Below, piece after piece: positions 56,701-64,000 of a stretch of DNA of 64,000 bases. Positions within the stretch are counted from its first letter, which is position 1, and each line of letters starts with the position of its first letter. The stretch covers positions 1,178,001 through 1,242,000 of the forward strand of contig JALUTQ010000035.1 in assembly GCA_032718865.1 (NCBI GenBank), read 5' to 3'. The position numbers were made by a program, and so were the translations under genes. This DNA comes from Tilletia caries. Taxonomy: Eukaryota > Basidiomycota > Exobasidiomycetes > Tilletiales > Tilletiaceae. The notes beneath the pieces are model-generated. The model saw only the letters and a program-made list of their open reading frames with translations, was not told where the DNA came from and ran no database searches.

Positions 56701-57068
56701 AGACCGAGAGCAGCCAGTCAGTATTGCCCCCAGGCAGCGACCATCCTCTTCACGATCCTGAGAATGTGCAAACTGCACTGCTAGCTCTCCGGCCCTCAGC
56801 CCACCTGCAGCACGGGGCTTTCAGATTCGTGGTTGCCTCGCTCCCGAACAGGCGACAAATAATGGACCGAAAGATGAGATTCTATTGTGTGTATGCTGAT
56901 GTATCGATGCTCATGTCGCCCGCCCGCCGGCCTGCAGCACGCAGTGTTGATGCGTCCCGCGTCCGACACGCCTGCCCGCACTCGGGGTCCCTCCGACGTC
57001 CTTCACTCCCTCCTCACTCTTAAACAGACCATCCCCCCCTTCCCCCGATCAAGAGTGAACAATCACTC
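53730..57068. other. Long gene-poor region
   Basis: Holds a (CT)n run at about 55025-55050, pyrimidine-rich sequence at 54360-54600, and repeats of a GGGGAAGACTT-type word at 54835-54970 (tcttgggga, aagtcttccccat, ggggaagacttgcccc) in both orientations. No reading frame with convincing protein character or consistent splice sites was found. Confidence 0.4.
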
Positions 57069-58911
57069 TTACGCCCACCCGGCCACCCCAGAAGTCGCCA
57101 TCTCCCCAATGACCAAATCAATCGAGTCCCCAAAATACGAGCTCTCCTCCTCCTCCAACTGGGCCAGCCCGCGGGCGTGGTTGTGGCTGTCGGAGAGGAC
57201 GTAGCACAGGTACGCGGCGGGCGCGATGAAGGCTCGGTCGGTATAGTCTTCGAGGGCGCGGGCGTCTTTGAGTCGCAGGCCGGCGCAAAGGGCGGGGTAC
57301 GTTGGGTGGTTGCTGAGGGTTTGGTGCATTCGTTGAAGCCTGATTTTTGGGGTAGGAGAGGGGACAGTACTACCGTTAGTAAACATGGGTCAAGGGAGAC
57401 GAAAGTGAATGTAAAAAGTAGACCCAAAACTCACAAAGGCAAAACCCGCTGATCCCCCGAAACAGCATAATAATGCGCAAGCCTCCACGGCGTCCTACAC
57501 GCATTCCACGACATCTCCCCGTCATTCTTGCCCTCGAGCAACTTCCCATGGGCGGGTCGCCAGTTGTTGTTCCGGCCGTCGAACTCGAGGAAATCGGGTA
57601 GGATGCCGTGGGGCGCGTGGGTTGGGTATTGGGAGAGGGCGGCGGAGAGGGTGGATTCGAGGACGGCTTGCCAGCGGGCGCGTTGGTTGGGGTCTGAGGG
57701 GGATGGGAGGAGTGAATGGAGTGCGGGTGTCACACGGGATCGTTTCGTCAGCTTTTCGGCCCTTTTTGCTCGGGCGGACGGATAGAAAGAGAAAGGAAAT
57801 GTAGACTCACCCGGATGCATTCTATAGAAGAGCAAGAAGGCAGAGAGAATGAAGTCGGAAGTCCGCGTGCTGTTGTACAGCCTCTCATTCTTGCTGTCGT
57901 CCGTATTACTGTATATCCCCCAAACCAAGAGTTTCAGCTTCATTCCTAGTTTCTATCGAGACGCGCGCGCCAGAGGAGAGGAGAAAACGCACCACCAGTC
58001 GCCCAAGAGGGGCGTGTTCAATCGGGCGTGAATGCATTTGTTCAACAGCGCCGAGCTGAGCTGGGCCGCTTCGTATGCATAGGCTCCTTGAGGAAAGATA
58101 GGGCCACCCTGAGGAAAGACGCGAGAGGCGAGGAAGAGGGCGGTGGCGATGTCGATGTCTGATTTACCACAAGCCAAGCGTGGGTCAGTATGCTGTGTAG
58201 AGGGTGAAACGAGGATAGGGAGAGGGTGTGGGGTGTGGCGGTTCAGTACGAACCTCCGTCCGTGGCGCACGTATTGCCGTCGTCCATGTCGGTGAAGACT
58301 TCATGCGTCCGTTTGTTCATCTGCTGTTGCCACTGCATCAACCCGTTCTCGTTCCGAAAGGCGAGGAAGTAGCGGAGCATCCTGTGTGGGGGGTTGGGAT
58401 AGTGAAAGCAGAAGGAGGGAGGTCAGCCGACCGAGGGGCTTACGGATGGAAGAGATTGAAGGGGAATGGGATCCAGTTTCGCAAGTACGCACCCGTCGAA
58501 GTCTTGCTGACTGCGAGAGTGAAAGAAGGAGGTCAGGATCTCTCGTCGATCCCCGATTAGGAAATGTAACAGATAACTCACTTGCGATGCAGAACAGAGA
58601 TGAGCATACCGTAGCCTGTGTATATCATGGCAAGGTCGGATCAGAGAGTTTTACAGAAAGAGCACCAGACACGGGACGTTTGAAGGAAGACACTGACCGT
58701 GAGCTTCTGAGCAAGTGACGGCGTCTCCGTTGTCTCCCTTCTCATTATAGAAGACGTAGAGACCCTGTGAATGGATATAAGAGAGGGAGATTGAGCAACG
58801 CATGCTCCACATCGTCACGGAGGAAGTGAGGACAATATAGGAGGAGAGGAAACGTACCTGAGCACAGGATCGGACGTACTTGGACCTCCATGCGATGTAC
58901 TTGGCTTCCAT
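57069..58911 (-). CDS. Glycoside hydrolase family 8 protein (endoglucanase/chitosanase type)
   Basis: Nine exons in reading order: 58858-58911, 58698-58764, 58582-58615, 58493-58510 (18 nt), 58254-58381, 57993-58158, 57811-57908, 57435-57693 and 57069-57339. All phases agree, giving 364 residues, close to a bare GH8 catalytic domain. Signature elements are SEAHGYGMLI (E38, general acid, cf. the SEGxxYGM motif), then ATDGDIDIATAL (D99, D101, D103), an LLGDW segment, TSDFILSAFLLFYRM, and MSWNACRTPWRLA near the C-terminal third, matching the family's YDAxRxP strand. GH8 enzymes invert beta-1,4 bonds in cellulose, chitosan or xylan. No signal peptide lies before YIAWRSKY, so an upstream exon may be missing. 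GH8 is mainly bacterial, so ancient transfer is likely. Substrate cannot be told. Confidence 0.88.
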
Positions 58912-59309
58912 TTTTTGATGGCAAGAGACTTCAGAGCGACAGAATCACAATCAATCCTTGTCAGCGTCCGCTCAGATCATGTCGACGGTGAGAAGAAGAA
59001 TAACAAGAAGAAGAGGTCCGTAATAAACGAGCGAGATGGGGAAAATTCGAACGCAAACCGCCCCCCCCGGCAGGTTGCAGCTGAAACGAAGCGATAAGAC
59101 GATGAAGCCACGGAACTCAATCTCATTTCTCCTTCCCTTTGTCCGTCTTCATCGCTTCATCGCTTCATCGCTTCATCGCTTCATCGCTTCATCGTCGCTT
59201 CTTCAGTTCTTCTTGTTCGCGCAAGAGGGTGTGGTTGGAACCAACCGGCCAAGTGGTGCTCTGTATCCCCCGCGTGGGTAAGGTGGCATGGGTAAAATTC
59301 GGGACTCTC
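58912..59309. repeat. Upstream region of the GH8 gene with an 8-bp tandem repeat
   Basis: CTTCATCG is repeated about six times at 59147-59195. The rest is intergenic, and any missing first exon of the GH8 gene should lie here on the minus strand. Confidence 0.7.
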
Positions 59310-61240
59310 GAGGTGGGGCTGGGGTCGGCCGCGGGTTCCAGATACCAGTCAAATAATCGTCAAGCTTTCTGCATGTCTGCACGGGTAAGCCGTAAAGTCA
59401 GCGTCGGGAGGCCGCCCATCGGCCATCCCGTGCGTCCCGTGTCCATTCGACAAAGGACGTACGATCAAGCGTACGAAGAGGAAGAGCGGGGATCCTTGAA
59501 CAAGGGCAAGTGGCGGCGCTCGCCGTTCATCCAGGGCTGCTTGCACTTTACGGACCTGCATACATCCTGTGCACATTCATTTGCAGGAGCCTGCATCTTG
59601 GCACCCTCCAGCTCTGCGCGAGTGTGAGAAATGCAGAGGCACACGACCATACGAACACTGACTGCCTCAGGCCCGAGGGCCAGACGGAGCTTTGCCTGAT
59701 GCCTCACTTGTCCGTCACACCATATGATACCTCCCTCTCCTGATCCTGACCATCCTTCCTTTTGCCCTCATCTCTCATCGCCAGCTGAGCCTCTCTCTCC
59801 CTTTAGCCTCACCCACACTCTCTTCCCTTCTCTGCACAGGTTCTCGATATCGCTATTCCCCCCTTCCTTTCTTTAACACACACGACAGCCTTATCAAAAA
59901 TGTTGATGCCATCCTTCAAAGCCCTTCTCTCGTCCATCCTCCTTGCCGGTGCCGCTGTCGCCGCCGGCACTGACGGACCCTACTCCCTCGGTCTTGCCCC
60001 CGTCGGCATCGAGAAAGGTCTGCTCAACACCACCCTCGACTGCGATGTGACCGCCCTCGGCCTGCTGCCCCTCGGCAAGCAGAAGATCGGCTTCGGTGTC
60101 TACGCTTTCCTTCCCGGCCGCGTCAGCATCAACCAGCCCTTCTCCATCGTCGCTAGCACCCGTCTGATCGTGCCTGCATCCCTCAACGGCCTTGCCGGTC
60201 TCCTCGGCGCCAAGTACTACTCTGGTACCGTCGACTCCGTCGTTGTCAACACCCCCGGTGCCAGCCCCTCTTCCACCGACGTTGCCAAGAATGCCAACTT
60301 GACCATCCCCGCAGCAATCCTCAACACCAAGGGCGTCTCCGTCCTCGAGGTTCCCGGGCCTGGCAAGTCCATCATTGTCGGCCCCCTCACTGCCTCTAAG
60401 GATGGAAATGTCGTCATTTCCTTCGGTGCTATCTCTGCGTCCATCACGACTCTCGACGCTCGGATGAATAAGTCCCTCATTTCCGCCAAGGTTGTTTGCG
60501 CCGCCCAGAAGCGACCCATTTCCGTCGCCGCCATTACTGTTGGTGGAAACCGGAGCACCAAGCCCATCGTCCCAAAGGGCGGCGGCGGCAAGATCCCCAC
60601 CATTCCCGAGGGCCAGACCGCTGGTGTCACAGGGTTCAACTACATCTGTGACTTCTCTGGCTTCATCCGAGGCCCCGTCCGTGTCTCGCTCGGTGCTGTC
60701 AAGGCCTCGAACGCCCAGGTCGCTTCCGGCGGCAAGATCACTCTCGCCCAAGGCCAGGGCAACATCATCCTCTCCCAGAAGCTCGTTGACGACATCAAGG
60801 CCATCGTCTCTATTGCCGACCACACCACCCTGACGCTTACCACTGTTAACCTGGTCGCATCCAACGCTAGCCCAGCTACGCAAAATATCATCCCCGCGGG
60901 TGGTATCTCTGTCAGCAACGTCGCCATTGCCGCTGGTGCCGTCGCGGTCATCCCCCCCGGTGCTCCCCAGCAGACTCTGCCCGACATCAACTTCACTGCC
61001 GGCGAGTCGGGTTCGACGGCCCTGATCTCGATTGGCGACGCTGCCGGTAACGCATCGCTCCGTGACTCCGATGACAACGAGATCCTCGCTATCGACTTCA
61101 CCTGCGCCGCGCTCTCCCCCAACGTCCCCGTTTTCCCCTACGTGCGTATTTGCCACAATTCTGGCTGGAGACCGTCTGTGATGCGAATACTGACTTCTCC
61201 TTTCTGTTGCCTTCCCGTCTACAGGACATCCAGTAAGGGT
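59310..61240 (+). repeat. Segmental duplication, copy 2
   Basis: Direct copy of 31455-33420, covering about 590 bp of upstream sequence and the whole gene. The promoter halves differ by several indels, while the leader (ctctctctccctttagcctcacccacactctcttccc) is nearly unchanged. The copies lie about 28 kb apart in the same orientation. Confidence 0.8.
59900..61236 (+). CDS. Secreted tandem-domain protein, paralogue 3
   Basis: Exon 1 is 59900-61141 and the mini-exon 61225-61236 (DIQ, stop) gives 417 residues, the same length and splice positions as paralogue 1. The signal peptide is at about residues 1-22. Differences from paralogue 1 are conservative and scattered, e.g. KNANLTIPAAILN for KGGNLTIPAAVLN and YICDFSGFIRG for YNCDFSGFVQG. 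Coding similarity is much higher than to paralogue 2. Both modules and the C-terminal IDFTCAALSPNVPVFPY are intact. Retention of an open frame with mostly mild substitutions suggests selection on an extracellular function, which I cannot name. Confidence 0.85.
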
Positions 61241-61478
61241 TTTACTGTACCTCCATCTTTTCGGGTTTCTCTCTTGTCTCGTCCTGCAGCGTCGAGTCCT
61301 GAGCCAGGTCATCACATGGAATGGATATCATTGTCATCTCAAATCTCAAGTTGCATTCGTCTGTTCGTCTTGATGTTGATGAGAGGCATAGGCATGCTCT
61401 CCACAATCATTCAACCGGAACCTAACCCGGAAATCAGGCATCACGGGTGGAAGGAGGAAAGCTGGGAATGAACGGGGT

Positions 61479-62394
61479 TCATCGATTTCTGCTGTTCTTC
61501 CTCTCGATGTGGCCGCCGCCACCACTGCTACTGCCACCGCTTCCACGACCGCTGCTGCTCTGACTGATCCCCTTCCTTCCCTGACCTGTCGACTTGCGCA
61601 AGCCAGAGGACGAATTCGACTCCCGTACCGCCGCGAACCGGTTGTGTTTCGATGGCTGCTCACGATGAAGGTATAATGGGACGGTCAGAGCTTGAGGAGT
61701 ATAGCGCGAAGAGCAAGAAGGAGGGCGTTCCACTTACAGTTTCTATGGGAACGACCTTGCCCTCGTCATCTTCTTCCTCTTCGTCCTGCTGTCCGCCCTG
61801 CTCCTCGCCATTCTCCGACTTGCGCCGCTTCTTGGTAGCAGTGACCACCCACGAACCGAACTTGCGCCGTCCCACAACTGCGATCTCCGCCCCTTCCGCC
61901 TCCTCCGCCGTATCCTTCACTTCCTCATCATCATCCTCCACCTTCACCACCTCCTCGTCATCGTCGTCGAGTCCTCTTTTCCGCTTCGTCCCCGTGCGTT
62001 CTTGCTGATGGGTGACAAGCCAATCGTTCCATCCCAACTGTGCAAAAGCAGCAGTCTCTCTCGATGATGCGCCGCCGTCGTGCTGTGGTACACTGCTTGG
62101 GTGCTGTGTGGTTGCGGAGGAGGAGAGGAAGGGCAGGACCCAATGCTCCACATTCCCGTCTTCCGTCCCGTCCGGCCGAGCTGGCACTGTAGGGACATAT
62201 ACTTGTAGCTGTGAAGTCGAGCCGGTCTGTGGAGTGGCCTGCGCAGATGTCGATGGTTGCGCTGTCGCTGTCGCTGTCGCTGCGGGTGTCGCTGCTGCTG
62301 GCGCTGGTGCTGCTCCTCGCTGCATGAACTTGAGTCCCTGCAGCTTGGAGGAGAGCGAGGCCACTGGCGCATTCGGCTTGTTCGCCTTGTGCAT
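61479..62394 (-). CDS. Mpp6/MPHOSPH6-like RNA exosome cofactor
   Basis: Exons 61738-62394 and 61479-61655 give 277 residues, starting at MHKANKPNAP (62394); the frame is open further upstream but the extra residues are unlike the family. The N-terminal motif SSKLQGLKFMQRGA is the family signature that binds the Rrp6-containing nuclear exosome. A second element, GRRKFGSWVV, resembles the family's RRSFGGFNP block. Between them is Ala/Thr/Pro-rich sequence, then an acidic stretch (DDDDEEVVKVEDDDEEVKD), and the C-terminus is basic and Ser/Gly-rich, fitting RNA binding. The start is 158 bp from the divergent gene at 62553. The assignment rests on short motifs, so it is probable rather than certain. 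Confidence 0.7.
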
Positions 62395-62552
62395 CTTCCT
62401 CTGCGAATATGTATGTGCGGTGGATGGGAAGAAGGTCGTCCTCGTCGTCCTCGAGCTCAAGGCCAACTGATATTTTTTTTCCCAGAAGATCGTACAACTC
62501 GACGCTCACCATCCTCCCTGTCTGCAGAGTGCAGGCCCTGAGAATCCGAGAG
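62395..62552. promoter_or_regulatory. Bidirectional promoter, 158 bp
   Basis: The start codons of the Mpp6-like gene (minus) and the gene at 62553 (plus) are separated by only 158 bp, so both must be driven from this short region. A run of T lies at 62473-62480. Confidence 0.5.
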
Positions 62553-63483
62553 ATGACCTCGTGGACGCGCTTCCGCCCGCTCCTCCCCGCCTTCGCCCTC
62601 GTGACCGTGTACACCTCAGTCACCTACAACTACGCCGTCCAAGCCCGACTCCGACTCGAAGCCCAACGCCTGCACGTCCTCCGCCTGAACGCCCTCGCCG
62701 AGCTCCGCAATGCCGTCTTCGTGAGCTCGCTCGGGCGGCGCGGAAGTAGGCAGGAGGACGACGAGGAGGTCGAAGAGGGCGTTAGGGGGTTGATCAGGTT
62801 GGGACTTGACCCGGCGCAGGCGGGCTTTGGGCAGCTGCATCGCGACATTCTTCCTACTGCCACGAGCTCGTCCTCAGCAGAAACGGTCGCTGACGGCCCG
62901 CGAACGGGATGGTCGGACGTATTCTTCGGCGGACCCAACTCGTATCGCGCGCAACATAACGGCGGTGCGCGGGACGGGACAGGCAGCACTGGCGAGACGA
63001 TGACGGAAATTTTACGGAGGGCGATGAAGAGCGCCTTCGCCGACTTCCAAGTGTTGGGGAGTGGGAGCGGGAGCGGGAGCGGGGCAGGCAAGCGCGCGCT
63101 GGCGGAGGAGGAGGACGAGGCGCTGGAGAGGTGGATTGAACAAGGTACGTTCCCATCTGCCAATCAAGCTTGTTCCCCCGGCGAGGCTGACCTCCCCTTT
63201 CCTCTTTCCTCCCATTCCCCCAGCCATGGACAACGAAGATCAAGACCTCCCTCAAACAAAACTTCAACCCCCTTCCTCCCCATCAATACCAGACCCTCCA
63301 ACCCCATTCCAACGCGTCCAGTCCGATCTGGCCCCCCCTGCGCCTGCCGAAACCCAACCACAGCAGCAACGAAGGAGAGCAAGAACAGCAGGACGGGACG
63401 AACAGACTTCTTCATCGGACGGGCGGAATCTAGACGGGCAACAACAACGAAGACCTGTACCTCAAAGACCCATCCTCATCTGA
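62553..63483 (+). CDS. Hypothetical protein with N-terminal membrane segment
   Basis: Exons 62553-63144 and 63224-63483 give 283 residues. A hydrophobic segment at about residues 9-28 (LLPAFALVTVYTSVTYNYAV) is followed by a basic helix (QARLRLEAQRLHVLRLNALAELR). The arrangement resembles small mitochondrial inner-membrane or secretory anchors. The middle is acidic with a GSGSGSGSGAG stretch, and the C-terminal exon is rich in Pro, Gln and Arg. The acceptor at 63223 leaves an alternative frame possible in exon 2, so the C-terminal sequence is uncertain. No family was recognised. Confidence 0.55.
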
Positions 63484-63689
63484 AGAAATACCAACCAAAA
63501 AATGCCAAACTTGCGAATTCACATCTGGGAAGGGACACGAGCGGGGTTGTAGGCAGTAGTAGCATTCGGCGCGCGCGCGCGGGCGGGGCGAAAGCGAGCC
63601 GGCTCTGTTTTGCAATTGCGAAGCCACCCTTCGTTTGGAAGTTGAGCGGAAAAGAAAGCCTCGTACATCCGATCGAGCAGGGGATTGCC

Positions 63690-63814
63690 TCAGCTGAGAT
63701 CGAAGCTCGACGCGAGCGCGACGACCATCTCGCTGTCCAAGTACCTGTCGCGCGAGGGAGAGAGAGAGAGAGGAGACGGTGATCAGTCAAGACGAAAAAT
63801 CCCATCAACAAGAG

Positions 63815-63870
<56 letters not shown>

Positions 63871-64000
63871 TCACTGATTGACAGAGATAGCATCACTCAA
63901 CCCCTTCCTCCTCCTCACCTTCAGCACGAAATCCCTCGCAAGCCCCAAGGGAGGCGCCGGCTCCAACGGCCTCAACACAACACCCTTATCCAACGGGTCC
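63690..64000 (-). CDS. C-terminal end of a Snu114/EFTUD2-type U5 snRNP GTPase (partial)
   Basis: Two exons are visible: 63875-64000, continuing beyond the window, and the terminal exon 63690-63744, separated by a 130-bp intron. The penultimate exon reads DPLDKGVVLRPLEPAP, then LARDFVLKVRRRKGLSDAIS, characteristic of the C-terminus of the EF-2-like spliceosomal GTPase Snu114/EFTUD2. The final exon supplies a short helix (YLDSEMVVALASSFDLS) matching the family's last helix. The protein remodels U5 snRNP during spliceosome activation. The intron holds a long (GA)n run. Confidence 0.85.
63814..63868. repeat. (GA)n microsatellite inside a spliceosomal-gene intron
   Basis: More than 20 uninterrupted GA units on the plus strand. 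On the sense strand of the Snu114-type gene this is a long (CT)n tract inside the last intron, where it could act as an extended polypyrimidine tract before the acceptor. Confidence 0.9.

Noticed and set aside
59894..61315. Minus-strand open frame of 473 codons
   Set aside because: Antisense shadow of secreted paralogue 3, with the same artefactual composition as the shadow at 34967-36403. A similar shadow covers 32070-32999.
1..64000. CRISPR array, bacterial operon or prophage
   Set aside because: No spaced direct repeats of the CRISPR kind were seen, and spliceosomal introns and eukaryotic ribosomal genes show that the window is nuclear fungal DNA.

Overview
The window is nuclear DNA of a filamentous or yeast-like fungus, almost certainly a basidiomycete. 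Genes are short, GC-rich and densely interrupted by small introns (about 50-100 bp, GTRNGT donors). The cytosolic ribosomal proteins eS17 and uS8, the mitochondrial ribosomal protein uS12m, THOC7, an Mpp6-like exosome cofactor and the C-terminal end of a Snu114/EFTUD2-type U5 snRNP GTPase are all of eukaryotic type. A KDZ-type transposase and small proteins resembling mushroom I66 protease inhibitors point towards Agaricomycotina-like genomes. The species cannot be fixed from sequence alone.

Layout. 1-7.1 kb: AT-rich repeat sequence, then a multi-exon KDZ (Kyakuja-Dileera-Zisupton) transposase gene carrying one in-frame TGA, convergent with a five-exon gene of unknown function. 7.17-16.28 kb: a large inverted duplication, arms about 3.7 kb each. 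Each arm carries two tandem genes for small beta-trefoil/I66-like proteins, and the 1.7 kb unique centre carries a secreted M43 (pappalysin-like) metalloprotease; the right-hand copy of one small gene is broken by a 10-bp deletion. 16.7-17.9 kb: a low-complexity single-pass membrane protein. 19.08-25.55 kb: a complete Ty1/copia LTR retrotransposon with apparently identical LTRs, a 5-bp target duplication and a single in-frame TGA in the integrase region; it sits 129 bp upstream of the uS12m start codon, in the same orientation. 25.7-29.8 kb: uS12m and a divergent eS17/uS8 pair. 32-36.4 kb: two members of a secreted tandem-domain protein family; a third lies at 59.9-61.2 kb as a segmental copy that includes its promoter.

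36.4-57 kb is gene-poor and rich in non-autonomous elements and simple repeats: a TIR element at 37.8 kb, a GA-rich minisatellite at 38.8 kb, tandem repeats at 40.3 kb, a TIR element ending 64 bp before the THOC7 start codon, a CGGCGG-rich palindromic block at 48.9 kb, and an 881-bp Tc1/mariner-type MITE with TA duplications at 50 kb. Islands of genes inside it are THOC7 (42.1-44.0 kb), the decayed remains of a secreted-protein gene (44.8-46.3 kb) and an acidic/poly-Q membrane protein (46.8-48.1 kb). 57-64 kb: a nine-exon glycoside hydrolase family 8 gene (a mainly bacterial family), the third secreted-family member, a divergent Mpp6-like/unknown pair sharing a 158-bp promoter, and the 3' end of the Snu114-type gene running off the window.

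The most unusual parts are the inverted duplication of inhibitor-like genes around a secreted protease, the fungal GH8 gene, the duplicated secreted family with a possible bacterial-type fold, and the recent transposon insertions immediately upstream of housekeeping genes.
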